Shown: positions 34,957 to 43,305, counted from the first letter of the stretch. The stretch: 48,864 nt of DNA from Bacteroidales bacterium (GCA_020859845.1 JAJBVL010000045.1:1-48864); one strand, 5' to 3'. Numbers and translations: made by a program. The notes: generated from the letters alone by a model not told the origin.

Positions 34957-37147
34957 TAGTGGTAGGCATTAGGACAGCCCATATTTGATCGATGCTCTTA
35001 GAGAGCGTGGATATCTTATCCCAATTGCTGCGCAAGTTGGTGGCCATCTCGTTAATCTTCTCATACTGCGACAAGCAGAACTTCTTGTCATTACGTAGCT
35101 CGTTGAGGAATTGACGCTCTATCTCGCTGGAATTGGAGATATTCGATTCCTTGATTGACGACTTCGTGGCTCGTATAAAGGAAGAAATATTCTCTCTACA
35201 CTTCGCGGCGATTTGTTGCTGCTTTTGTTTCTTGGTTTGGAAGCGGGTAGCCAAAAATCCTGTGACAGCCCCTATGGCAGCCCCAATAGCCGTCCCTACT
35301 CCAGGAGCTATTGTTGTGCCCAGAAGAGCCCCGGCTTTCGCCAACACCGCTGCTCCAGCCGTAGTGCCTAAAGCCACTGATACGAGGCTTCCCCCCAAGA
35401 TTCCCATACCCGCGCTGATAAACACATTTCTGGCCTGTACCGATGCGGGGATGTCTCCGCAGCTGTCCGGAATCACCACATTCTCTACATCTATATTGGG
35501 AGAATAGATTTTGTCCTTCACCTTATCCAGTTGGGTCTCTATCCTTAGCCAGTCGTAAATCTCTACAAAGCCTTGACTCACCTTATTGCAAAGGCTTTCT
35601 TTCATGGCCACCATATCGGCTTGAATCGTGTTGGCCAACAAGTCTTTATCGTTGAGATATAGATCTTGTTCTACAAGGCTTTCCATATGGCTTACCAGTT
35701 TCTGATGCTCCCTATCTATAAAGTCATACACTTTGTTCTCCAGAAGTGCTTGACGTTCGTGGAGTCGGGTTGTCCAATCGATGCGATTATCTTCTATCGT
35801 TTGTAGACGGTTGAGCAAACGATTCAATTCGGCCCTTCTGTTCTCTGCCGCAACAGGATCTTTAGCGGCCTGCATAAGCAAGTCAATATCCTTCTTCAAG
35901 AGCAATACTATACCACTCAAAAGGGTGGTATAACGTTTCACCATAAACTCGCTGACCGTGGCATTTATCCCTTCTATATAAGCTGCCACGTCAAGAAATC
36001 CACTATCTTCAAGGTCGTCCTTGTCGCCATTTTTAAGATAGTCTTGATACATAGTGGAGGATATTTGGAAAAACCGCAGCTCTTTGTCCTTCAGCTGCTT
36101 ACGAATTTCCTGCTTATTCTCGTTCATTATCACATCAGGATGGCCTTTGTCACACCACGTAAGAATGTGTGCTATATTTTCACATTTCGAACACTTGATA
36201 AGATTGACCAAGTTGGCTATCTCAGATGCCGTCAGTTGCTTACCAGTCCATCCTAAGAAAAGTATGATATCGGCCTCTGTAGCTATGTTGAAGGTGGCAA
36301 GCGCATGGCGTGGGTCAATAGCTCCCATTCCTGGAGTGTCGATAAACACCAAGCCCTTTTGCAGAATTGGATCGTCAATCCTTATCTCGATAAAATCAAC
36401 TTGCGCTGCATTCTTAGGATTACTTCTTTCAGAGGAAAAATCCTTGATTTGGTCAACGTTAATCTCCTGCGACTCTCTTTGTTGGTCGTTAGCAGGGTCC
36501 TTCCTAAAGTGTACCACGCATGTCCTCTCCCTGCCATAAGCGATTTTGGTGGGCACGTTGGTACACGCTTCATCTGCCGTGGTCAGGAGGTCAATTCCAA
36601 GGATAGCGTTTATAAATGAGGACTTCCCCGTGGAAACTTCTCCAGCCACAAGAACATTCAATTCCTGTCGGTCAAATCGCTTTTTCAGTTCCAACAGTTG
36701 GTGGGCATATCCCATATAGGGAGAATCCTGGCGGCTCTTGTCAAGATTCTTACAGGCCAAGTGTGCTATCTCTATCACGTCAGTGTATAGCGTGCTTAAC
36801 TCTTCTTTTGTCATAAGGGTAGTTTTATGGTTGTTATCATTTTTCAGTTCAGGGTTGGATTTATCCCAAACCTCTGGATGAGAAGCCAGAAGGCCATCAA
36901 GTTCTTGCAGGATTTGGTCAGCAGTTCCTATTGGCAAACGATCTCGGGAGAAATCCCCCATTACGGTTTTTTGAAGATAAGGAAGGTTCATCAGATAGAG
37001 AGCATCTTCCCAATCATCGCCTTCAGTCACTCCCAAAAGATGATTTCCCTCTTTTGGGCCATCAAGAAATGCCCCAATCATCTCTTCCGATACAGGGAGA
37101 TCATTAAGGTCTTTGAAGCGTGAAAGCAGTTCGTCAAGATTTCTCAT
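34949..37147 (-). CDS. Dynamin-like GTPase B with glycine-zipper membrane segment
   Basis: 732 aa. N-terminal helical region (1-160), then G1 VLVAGEVSTGKSSFINAIL (P-loop 169-177), switch I EACTNVPTKI, G3 VFIDTPGMGAID and G4-like HILTWCDKGHPD. Long helical stalk about 400-570. Near 575-640 there is a hydrophobic glycine-zipper stretch (AGMGILGGSLVSVALGTTAG, then APGVGTAIGAAIGAVTGF), the kind of insert that bacterial dynamins use to enter membranes. A basic FQTKKQKQQQ follows and a C-terminal helical bundle returns to the stalk. It overlaps the sigma-like gene by 4 bases (ATGA) and GTPase A by 8 bases. A heteromeric A/B membrane-remodelling complex is inferred. Confidence 0.87.
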   Translation of the reverse strand: MRNLDELLSRFKDLNDLPVSEEMIGAFLDGPKEGNHLLGVTEGDDWEDALYLMNLPYLQKTVMGDFSRDRLPIGTADQILQELDGLLASHPEVWDKSNPELKNDNNHKTTLMTKEELSTLYTDVIEIAHLACKNLDKSRQDSPYMGYAHQLLELKKRFDRQELNVLVAGEVSTGKSSFINAILGIDLLTTADEACTNVPTKIAYGRERTCVVHFRKDPANDQQRESQEINVDQIKDFSSERSNPKNAAQVDFIEIRIDDPILQKGLVFIDTPGMGAIDPRHALATFNIATEADIILFLGWTGKQLTASEIANLVNLIKCSKCENIAHILTWCDKGHPDVIMNENKQEIRKQLKDKELRFFQISSTMYQDYLKNGDKDDLEDSGFLDVAAYIEGINATVSEFMVKRYTTLLSGIVLLLKKDIDLLMQAAKDPVAAENRRAELNRLLNRLQTIEDNRIDWTTRLHERQALLENKVYDFIDREHQKLVSHMESLVEQDLYLNDKDLLANTIQADMVAMKESLCNKVSQGFVEIYDWLRIETQLDKVKDKIYSPNIDVENVVIPDSCGDIPASVQARNVFISAGMGILGGSLVSVALGTTAGAAVLAKAGALLGTTIAPGVGTAIGAAIGAVTGFLATRFQTKKQKQQQIAAKCRENISSFIRATKSSIKESNISNSSEIERQFLNELRNDKKFCLSQYEKINEMATNLRSNWDKISTLSKSIDQIWAVLMPTTNV

Positions 37148-37827
37148 AATAGTCCCTCCTTTCTCATCGCCACATAAAGTTGGGCTTTAGCAAGTCGATG
37201 TTTGTTGTAATAATTCTTCATTGTCATGGAGAGCGCTTCCGCCGTCTCTTCATTGGTCTTGTCGAGAAGGTAGCGGAGCTCTATTATACGACGATAGCGC
37301 TGATTGGGCATTTGGCTCACCACTTTACGAGCTTCCTCCATGCTGAGACGCATAATCTCCTTCTCTGCGGTGCCACCAATGCGTTCAAGGCTTTCAGTGT
37401 CTTTATAGCCTTCGTCAAAGTCTATACGCCGTGCGAAAAGTTTATGGCAATAGTGCTCAGCAACGACCTTTAGCCACATTGTCAGGGAGCAACGATGACC
37501 AAACTCAGCGAGTTTTGACTTTCCTGTGGTGCTATTTGGAAGAATGATATAAAGGTAAATCTCTTGCATAAACTCCAAGACGCTTTCGCAGTCAGTATAA
37601 TACTGGTTGTAGATATTGTCAAAGAGGGGGAAGCACTGGCAGAAGAAAAATTCTTTCGTTACAGCAGGATCTCTCTCCAACAGTGATGCCACAATCTGTC
37701 GCTCAGTCATCTCTACACCATTTACCCTCCTTATCTCGTTCCCCTTGTCGCATACCTCCACGAGAGCCTCCCGCCGAGAGGACCCTGATTGCGTTATGCC
37801 TATATTTTTTAGTTCTTTGGGAGCCAT
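37144..37827 (-). CDS. Sigma-70/ECF-like factor or sigma-derived regulator
   Basis: 227 aa from the ATG at 37827; a TTG at 37851 would add eight residues and directly abut the previous stop. A region-2-like segment (EFFFCQCFPLFDNIYNQYYT, then LEFMQEIYLYIILP) resembles the FxxLYxxYxxxVxxFxQExFLxI pattern of ECF sigma factors. Region 4 is clearer: MPNQRYRRIIELRYLLDKTN followed by EETAEALSMTMKNYYNKHRLA, a helix-turn-helix with the EEIAxxLxxxxxxVxxxxxRA pattern. Its position in mid-operon, between a collar gene and the GTPase pair, is unusual. It may direct transcription of this island, whose own upstream region lacks a TAnnTTTG box. Confidence 0.72.
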   Translation of the reverse strand: MAPKELKNIGITQSGSSRREALVEVCDKGNEIRRVNGVEMTERQIVASLLERDPAVTKEFFFCQCFPLFDNIYNQYYTDCESVLEFMQEIYLYIILPNSTTGKSKLAEFGHRCSLTMWLKVVAEHYCHKLFARRIDFDEGYKDTESLERIGGTAEKEIMRLSMEEARKVVSQMPNQRYRRIIELRYLLDKTNEETAEALSMTMKNYYNKHRLAKAQLYVAMRKEGLL

Positions 37828-37851
37828 AGAGCGTTGGTGTTTTAGAGCCAA

Positions 37852-38508
37852 TCACTTCACCTTCATGCAGAACTGCAACGCCACATTCTTAGGCCTCGTC
37901 TCGCATGCCACTTTTACTCTCCCGTGCAGGGAATCGTCAGGCTGGCCCACGGGCTTAATAGTACCTAAACTTAGGATATGGGTATGGGTGCCAGAACTGA
38001 GAGTTCCATTTTCGAATATAAATTCTCCAAGGCGAGAATCTCCGAAAGAATTATAATAAGTCTCAGAGGCAGGAAGCTTTTGATTAACGGAATAAGTGCC
38101 TCTGGAGGAGCCATATCGAGAACTCATATCTCTCCAGCGCAACGCATGATTATGTCCGCCATCGTTTTTAAGCGACAGTCCTTCTGGATTAAACTGATGG
38201 GAATGTCCTTGAAAGGCATCTTCTTGCTGAGAAGCAAATTCACGCTCTGGATCCACATCGCCCGATGCATCATATCCTCGAATAAACTGGCCTTGCAGAT
38301 CGGGCAGACAAAACGTCTTGTCGGTACCACCAAAAACTGTGCCAATCGTAGCGTAGAGTTCTGGATAGGATGCTTTGCTCAATTCCCTGCCATCACACGG
38401 CAAATACCCCTCAGGCACCTTAAGCGAGGGGAAAGCAAAGATTGCTCCTACAGGCACTAAATCGGCTCTTAGCTGCGCCAATAGAGATTGATATTCTTGT
38501 GAAGTCAT
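37852..38508 (-). CDS. Phage-tail-collar domain protein 3
   Basis: 218 aa. Short N-terminal helix (YQSLLAQLRADLVPVG), then the collar domain: AIFAFPSLKVPEGYLPCDGR, ELSKASYPELYATIGTVFGG and KTFCLPDLQGQFIRGYD. HxH pairs occur at QGHSHQF, GGHNHAL and GTHTHIL, and the family C-terminus is LHGRVKVACETRPKNVALQFC. It is the closest relative in layout to collar protein 2, although separated from it by the sigma, two dynamin and Hsp70 genes. This implies duplication within the island and possibly different roles or alternative subunits. Confidence 0.85.
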   Translation of the reverse strand: MTSQEYQSLLAQLRADLVPVGAIFAFPSLKVPEGYLPCDGRELSKASYPELYATIGTVFGGTDKTFCLPDLQGQFIRGYDASGDVDPEREFASQQEDAFQGHSHQFNPEGLSLKNDGGHNHALRWRDMSSRYGSSRGTYSVNQKLPASETYYNSFGDSRLGEFIFENGTLSSGTHTHILSLGTIKPVGQPDDSLHGRVKVACETRPKNVALQFCMKVK

Positions 38509-38523
38509 AAGTTGCGATAGATT

Positions 38524-39171
38524 TTAGTCTGTCTGTAAGGTATAAACCACTACTTCTGCCGGGCGTAAGCATTGGTCCCCCAGCCTATACCCCGGAATCA
38601 CTACTTCAGCCACTTTGCCCACGAGCGATTCATCTGATGTAGGTCGTGTGTCAATTATCTTGTGTATAGAGCCATCGCACTCCACTCCTGCATCCTCTAT
38701 TGGAGATATTTGTTGTGCCGAAAGAAATTCCATAACGCTCCTTCTAAGCATCCCCACAAATGCTACCCGTGAAAGCTCAGGGGTTGCCTCGGCGAGGTCC
38801 AAAGCGCTTGGCAACTCGAGAGCACCCACCAGCCAGTTTTCCAATTTCTTGTTTGCGCCTTGCAACTCGTGCCGAAGGTAACAACATTCTTTTTCCAGCG
38901 ACTTCAAATGCTCGCTTTGCTCAGCAATCTTGCCTAAACTTTCTCCAAGTTGATTTGATATACGGCGTATCTCCTTGTGCAATCTAGAGTTTTCTTCTTC
39001 TACATCTTGGAGTCGTAATTGAGCGGATTTAAATTGGCGCAAGTAGTCGTCGCGCTCGTTCTCAACGTCCCTTAAGCGTCCTACGATCTGCTTAAGTTCC
39101 CTTTCAAGAGCCTTCATCTTCTCCGGTGGGATGAGGTCTAATATATCGGCTATAATATTTTTAAAGCTCAT
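38524..39171 (-). CDS. GrpE-like coiled-coil protein (candidate nucleotide exchange factor)
   Basis: 215 aa from ATG 39171 (MSFKNIIADILDLIPPEKMK). An in-frame ATG at 39201 is also possible, and longer extensions to 39303 would run into the preceding gene. Residues about 15-115 form one continuous coiled coil (ERELKQIVGRLRDVENERDD onward), longer than usual for GrpE. The C-terminal 50 residues match the GrpE head: GKVAEVVIPGYRLGDQCLRP followed by AEVVVYTL, comparable to the conserved VxxVxxxGYxLxxRvlRPAxVxV end. With the Hsp70-like ATPase in the same operon, a dedicated exchange-factor role is likely. The housekeeping GrpE would be elsewhere. Confidence 0.75.
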   Translation of the reverse strand: MSFKNIIADILDLIPPEKMKALERELKQIVGRLRDVENERDDYLRQFKSAQLRLQDVEEENSRLHKEIRRISNQLGESLGKIAEQSEHLKSLEKECCYLRHELQGANKKLENWLVGALELPSALDLAEATPELSRVAFVGMLRRSVMEFLSAQQISPIEDAGVECDGSIHKIIDTRPTSDESLVGKVAEVVIPGYRLGDQCLRPAEVVVYTLQTD

Positions 39172-39205
39172 AAATACTGCTTTAGTGTTAATTCGATTCA
39201 TTGTT

Positions 39206-39763
39206 TCAAGAGAATGTAAGCATAAAGTTGTCCGAGTCATTCCAGGCATCCAGAAACTGATCCATGTCGTACGGCTTGCACAAATCGCCAGTCCCTGGAT
39301 CAATAAGATTCACGATGCCCGAAGAGAAATCGTCGTCAAACTCTATGCCCGCTACCAGTAGGGCATGGTCAGACCGAGGTCCCCAAAACATATCTTCTAC
39401 AGTCTCTTCAAAACCAGAATTCCACAATTCTCCTGAATCAACACCGACCAAAACAGGATGGCCTTTGGCCAGTTCAAGCATCAAATGATAAATATTCGCG
39501 CCATGGGTCTGTGTCACGTCTATACCATAAAGCTCCATCAACTTTCCTACATTAGCCTCCAAGGTGCCTTGCGAAGGCGTATACCAGCCATGCTCTATAG
39601 CATCGGCCACAAGTTGGCTTTCGTTCACGTCGATGCCTAAGCCCCTAAGCAGAAGCTCCTGAGTCTTTATGGCGCAATCATCGGGTAATCCTTGATGCAC
39701 TGCTTCAGAATATTCGTCATAGCCCGGTAGGCCAAACTGTTTTTGTGGTAGAGATTCTTTCAT
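39206..39763 (-). CDS. C39/papain-like cysteine peptidase domain protein
   Basis: 185 aa, no signal peptide. The pattern fits the C39-like peptidase fold: catalytic Cys30 in LPDDCAIKTQELLLR, His133 in RSDHALLVAGIEF, and Asp155 (or Asn152) in VNLIDPGTGD. Between them lies the GHPVLVGVDSGELWN strand typical of bacteriocin-processing-like C39 folds. It is the first gene of the island's main operon, preceded by two dyad-symmetric sites. The substrate is unknown: it could process a leader on a partner such as the collar proteins or act as a toxin domain. No double-glycine leader was seen on neighbouring proteins. A 34-base gap leads to the GrpE-like gene. Confidence 0.7.
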   Translation of the reverse strand: MKESLPQKQFGLPGYDEYSEAVHQGLPDDCAIKTQELLLRGLGIDVNESQLVADAIEHGWYTPSQGTLEANVGKLMELYGIDVTQTHGANIYHLMLELAKGHPVLVGVDSGELWNSGFEETVEDMFWGPRSDHALLVAGIEFDDDFSSGIVNLIDPGTGDLCKPYDMDQFLDAWNDSDNFMLTFS

Positions 39764-39782
39764 ATAGAGCTATTGCGGTTGA

Positions 39783-39842
39783 TTAATACAACGGACGTAC
39801 GTTGTATTAATATAGAGCCGTGATAAAGGCTAAAACTATCAC
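39783..39842. promoter_or_regulatory. Two dyad-symmetric sites upstream of the island operon
   Basis: The first is TTAATACAACG (39783-39793) and CGTTGTATTAA (39800-39810), perfect 11-base arms around GACGTA. The second is GTGATA (39820-39825) and TATCAC (39837-39842), 11 bases apart. Both lie in the 127-base gap just upstream of the peptidase ATG (39763), where an operator would be expected. No TAnnTTTG box is evident, so expression may need a repressor-controlled or alternative-sigma promoter. The first palindrome has no T run and seems a better operator than terminator. Confidence 0.55.
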
Positions 39843-39890
39843 CAAGGATCAAAAAATTTTAGGTATGGTTATCACAGGGTACAAAAAATC

Positions 39891-40349
39891 TTATCGCTCG
39901 TCAAGCCTGAAGACGAGGCGCTGCACGCCATCCTGCCAGCGACTGCTGCTGATGCGGAAGTGGCCTATCTCGCTGGTGCGGGCCACATGGGTGCCTACGC
40001 AGAGACATTCGTCATACGAGCCCACATGCACTATCCTTACCGTGGAGGAGGCGTCGTCGGGCAGTCGGTCGAGGTCGAAGCGCGTAGCCACGTCGGCCTT
40101 CTGAGCCATCTCGGTCCACACCTCTACGTCTTCTGCTATAATCGCGTTGATGTCTTCCTCCAGTCGTCGCAGGTCAAGGTCGGTCAACGGTTGCGCCAGA
40201 TGATAGTCGAGCTTCGACTTCTTGCGCTCCACGTGCGACGAAAACGCGCGGCCACAGCCATAGCGCTGCGCCATCAGCCCATTCAGCAGATGCTCTGCCG
40301 TATGCATCGGAGGATACTCCTCCTTATTGTGTCGATTCATTTCTTCCAT
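39891..40349 (-). CDS. AlaX-like tRNA-editing domain protein
   Basis: 152 aa free-standing editing domain related to the C-terminal domain of AlaRS/ThrRS. It hydrolyses mischarged aminoacyl-tRNA, probably Ser- or Gly-tRNA-Ala. The zinc site is visible as HTAEHLLNGLM (His16, His20) and the later CVGTHVARTSEIG (Cys and His). SKLDYHL, where AlaX proteins have a KxxLDxT/H motif, is the usual second strand. The ATG at 40349 is only 4 bases from the -7 box, so ATG 40340 (MNRHNKEEYPPM) may be the real start. It is divergent from lutA. Confidence 0.85.
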   Translation of the reverse strand: MEEMNRHNKEEYPPMHTAEHLLNGLMAQRYGCGRAFSSHVERKKSKLDYHLAQPLTDLDLRRLEEDINAIIAEDVEVWTEMAQKADVATRFDLDRLPDDASSTVRIVHVGSYDECLCVGTHVARTSEIGHFRISSSRWQDGVQRLVFRLDER

Positions 40350-40353
40350 TTTG

Positions 40354-40361
40354 CAAATTTA
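40354..40361 (-). promoter_or_regulatory. -7 box for the AlaX-like gene
   Basis: TAAATTTG on the minus strand, immediately upstream of the gene; no clear -33 partner. A short or absent leader is implied. Confidence 0.45.
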
Positions 40362-40555
40362 GCATTTTTCCCAAAACCATCCTCATCTCTCAGGCTTTAT
40401 TCCTAATGAGAATCTTCTATGAGCTAAATAAAAAGCATATAAAGATTGGATAACGTTTCAGAAAGATTTAGTAACTTCGTAGAGCAATAACCATCTTTCA
40501 GTATATGGAGAGCTTCAGGGCCTCCTTACCAGAAACAGATATATCGTACAGCATT

Positions 40556-41296
40556 ATGAAAATAGGCCTTTTTGTACCATGCTATGTCAACGCCTGCTTC
40601 CCTCAAGTAGGCGTGGCCTCCTATCGCCTACTCAAAGAGCTGGGGCTCGACGTTGACTATCCCCTGGGCCAGACGTGCTGCGGTCAGCCGATGGCCAACG
40701 GCGGCTTTGAAAAAGACGCTCTCCATCTGGCCGAACATATGGAGAAGATTTTCGAGGGCTACGACTATGTGGTAGGGCCCTCGGCCTCATGTGTGGTCTT
40801 TGTCAAAGAGAAGTATCCCCGCCTCCTCCATAAGGAAGCCCACGCCTGCCTCTCGGGTAGGATTTATGAGATATGTGAGTTTCTCCACGATGTTGTGAAG
40901 GTCAAAGAGCTACCAAAAGCCCACTTCCCCCACAAGGTAAGCATCCACAACAGCTGCCATGGTGAGCGCCTATTGGGCCTTTCGAGCCCGAGCGAACTGG
41001 TGGTGCCACGCCAGTCAAAGCTACGCGACTTGCTAAGCCTCGTCGACGCCGTAGAGATTGCCGAGCCAAAGAGGGTCGACGAATGTTGCGGTTTCGGTGG
41101 CCTTTTCTCCGTAGAGGAAACAGCCACCTCGGCCTGCATGGGGCGCGACAAGATAGCCGACCACATTAGCACCGGCACCGAATATATCACCGGTGCCGAC
41201 TCATCATGCCTCATGCACATGCAAGGCCTCATCGACCGCGAGAAGCTACCTATCAAGACTCGCCACATAGTGGAGATATTAGCCACCGGACTTTAA
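40556..41296 (+). CDS. lutA: L-lactate dehydrogenase complex Fe-S subunit LutA
   Basis: 246 aa. Part of the LutABC complex that oxidises L-lactate to pyruvate. Two CCG-type cysteine-rich domains are seen: CYVNACFP and CCGQPMANGG in the first half, NSCHGERLLG and ECCGFGGLFSVE in the second, as in heterodisulfide-reductase-type subunits. The start at 40556 (MKIGLFVPCYVNACFP) is the family N-terminus; an in-frame ATG at 40505 would add an unsupported 17 residues. Possible -7 box TAACTTCG at 40472-40479. First gene of a three-gene operon, with lutB 25 bases downstream. Confidence 0.95.
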   Translation: MKIGLFVPCYVNACFPQVGVASYRLLKELGLDVDYPLGQTCCGQPMANGGFEKDALHLAEHMEKIFEGYDYVVGPSASCVVFVKEKYPRLLHKEAHACLSGRIYEICEFLHDVVKVKELPKAHFPHKVSIHNSCHGERLLGLSSPSELVVPRQSKLRDLLSLVDAVEIAEPKRVDECCGFGGLFSVEETATSACMGRDKIADHISTGTEYITGADSSCLMHMQGLIDREKLPIKTRHIVEILATGL

Positions 41297-41321
41297 CCCT
41301 CAAAAACCGTAAGACACTATC

Positions 41322-42686
41322 ATGAGTAGTCATAGCAAAGGAGCCGAGAAGTTTTTGGCCGATAAGGAGCGTACGAAGTGGCACGACCAGGCTCTATTCT
41401 TCGTGCGTGAGAAACGCGACCGTATGGCCCACGGTGTCCCCGAATGGGAAGCGCTGCGCCAGCTGGCAAGCGACACCAAGCTTCACACAATGACCCATCT
41501 GGCCGACTATCTGGAGGAGTTTGAGCGCAACGCCACAGCCAATGGCCTCCACGTCCACTGGGCAAAAGACGCCGACGAGATGAACTCCCTGGTGCTTTCC
41601 CTCCTTCAGGAGCGAGGAGCCAAGACGCTTGTCAAGAGCAAGTCGATGCTCGCAGAGGAGTGTGGCATGAACCCCTATCTGATGGAGCGAGGCATCGACG
41701 TGATTGAGACCGACCTTGGCGAACGCATAATGCAATTCCTGCAGAAACCTCCGAGCCACATTGTCCTTCCCGCCATCCATGTCAAGCGCGAGGAAGTGGG
41801 GAAAGTATTCGAAGAGAAGCTGGGCTCTGAGCACGGCAACAGCGACCCTACCTACCTTACCCATGAGGCTCGAAAGGCTCTACGCCAGAATTTCCTCCAC
41901 GCCGATGCCTCGATGACGGGAGTCAACTTCGCCGTGGCCAAGTCGGGAGCGTTCGTAGTGTGCACCAACGAGGGCAATGCGGATATGGGGACGTCGTTTG
42001 CCCCACTCCATATAGCCATCATGGGCCTCGAAAAGGTAATCCCCGACTATGAGGCACTGGCCATATATCTGCGTCTATTGGCCCGCTCGGCCACCGGACA
42101 ACCCTCCACAACCTACACCTCCCATTATCGCCGTCCTATCAATGGACAGGAAATCCACGTGATTATCGTTGACAACGGTCGCAGCGAGATACTGCGCAAC
42201 GAGGCTCACCGCAACATGCTCAAGTGTCTGCGCTGCGGAGCCTGCATTAACACTTGCCCCGTGTACCGACGCACTGGAGGCTACTCATATTCTTACTTCA
42301 TCCCCGGACCCATAGGCGTCAATCTGGGTATGCTTCGCGACGTTAAGCGTTATAGTGGCAACGTCTCCGCTTGCTCTCTATGCTACTCTTGCCAAAACGT
42401 CTGTCCTGCCAAGATCGACCTTGCCGACCAAATCTACGACTGGCGCCAGCGTCTCGACGAGCATCAGGTGGCCGACCGCAAGAAGAAGGTGATGGTGAAG
42501 GCTATGAAGTTGGCCATGAAGTCGCCGTGGATATTTCGCCGTGCCTTAAGCGCTGCCCAGCTCATCAGGGTGATGCCGCGCTGGATGATCTACAACCGCC
42601 TAAACGCTTGGGGTATCGACCGCGAGCTGCCTACTTTTGCCCCCAAGAGCTTCGAGCAGATGTGGCGTAGCGGCGAGGTGAAGTAA
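41322..42686 (+). CDS. lutB: L-lactate dehydrogenase complex iron-sulfur protein LutB
   Basis: 454 aa. The N-terminal LUD domain (about 60-290) is followed by two [4Fe-4S] clusters of ferredoxin type: CLRCGACINTCP (about 305-316) and CSLCYSCQNVCP (about 355-366). Further signatures are NADMGTSFAPLHIAIMGLEK and a basic C-terminal region. It transfers electrons within the Lut complex. It sits between lutA and lutC with short gaps (25 and 22 bases). Length and domain order are those of the YkgF/LutB family. Confidence 0.95.
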   Translation: MSSHSKGAEKFLADKERTKWHDQALFFVREKRDRMAHGVPEWEALRQLASDTKLHTMTHLADYLEEFERNATANGLHVHWAKDADEMNSLVLSLLQERGAKTLVKSKSMLAEECGMNPYLMERGIDVIETDLGERIMQFLQKPPSHIVLPAIHVKREEVGKVFEEKLGSEHGNSDPTYLTHEARKALRQNFLHADASMTGVNFAVAKSGAFVVCTNEGNADMGTSFAPLHIAIMGLEKVIPDYEALAIYLRLLARSATGQPSTTYTSHYRRPINGQEIHVIIVDNGRSEILRNEAHRNMLKCLRCGACINTCPVYRRTGGYSYSYFIPGPIGVNLGMLRDVKRYSGNVSACSLCYSCQNVCPAKIDLADQIYDWRQRLDEHQVADRKKKVMVKAMKLAMKSPWIFRRALSAAQLIRVMPRWMIYNRLNAWGIDRELPTFAPKSFEQMWRSGEVK

Positions 42687-42708
42687 TTGAAAGTGCACAG
42701 ACTTAATA

Positions 42709-43305
42709 ATGAAGAAAGAAATGAGTTCAAAAGACACGATATTAACTGCCCTGAGGGCCTCTGGAGTGAAGCCCGAGCCACGTCCTGAGATGACTTTCAC
42801 TCCTATGATGACGGATGGCGACAAGACCGAAGCCATGAAGAAAGCCATCGAAGGCGCGGGTGGCCACTGGGTAGAGCTGAAAGAGGGCGAAAGCGTCGAC
42901 GATGTTATAGCACGCCTGTTCCCCGACGCAAAACGCATAGCATCCAACCTCAAGCAAGTGGGCTGTGCCACCTACAATCCCGACACGGTAGACGACCCAC
43001 GCACCCTTAATGAGACGGATGTTGCCGTGGTCGATGGCCGATTTGGGGTAATTGAAAACGGCAGCATCTGGCTCCCAAGAGCCACACGCCACAAAGCCCT
43101 CTACTTTATCTCCGAGGCTCTCGTGGTTATCCTCCCCAAGGACCGTATGGTCGACACAATGCACGAAGCCTACAAGCAACCCGAACTTGCCGACGACTTC
43201 GACTTCGGCTGCTTCATCGCTGGCCCCTCAAAGACCGCCGACATCGAGCAAGCCCTCGTCATCGGCGCCCACGGCGCCCGGGAGCTCACCGTCCTCCTCG
43301 TATAG
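42709..43305 (+). CDS. lutC: L-lactate utilisation protein LutC
   Basis: 198 aa LUD-domain protein, third subunit of the lactate oxidation complex. Features: an N-terminal helix with ILTALRASG, the middle DVAVVDGRFGVIENGSIWLP strand pair, the ALYFISEALVVILPKDRMV core, and the C-terminal FIAGPSKTADIEQALVIGAHGARELTVLL typical of YkgG/LutC. It ends 2 bases before the end of the convergent brxL gene, with no terminator between them. The proximity suggests a recent junction between core and BREX DNA. Confidence 0.93.
   Translation: MKKEMSSKDTILTALRASGVKPEPRPEMTFTPMMTDGDKTEAMKKAIEGAGGHWVELKEGESVDDVIARLFPDAKRIASNLKQVGCATYNPDTVDDPRTLNETDVAVVDGRFGVIENGSIWLPRATRHKALYFISEALVVILPKDRMVDTMHEAYKQPELADDFDFGCFIAGPSKTADIEQALVIGAHGARELTVLLV

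Noticed and set aside
30477-38508. Prophage or tailocin, suggested by tail-collar proteins
   Set aside because: No terminase, portal, capsid, tape measure, sheath, tube, baseplate, lysis or integrase gene is present; the neighbours are Hsp70 and dynamins.
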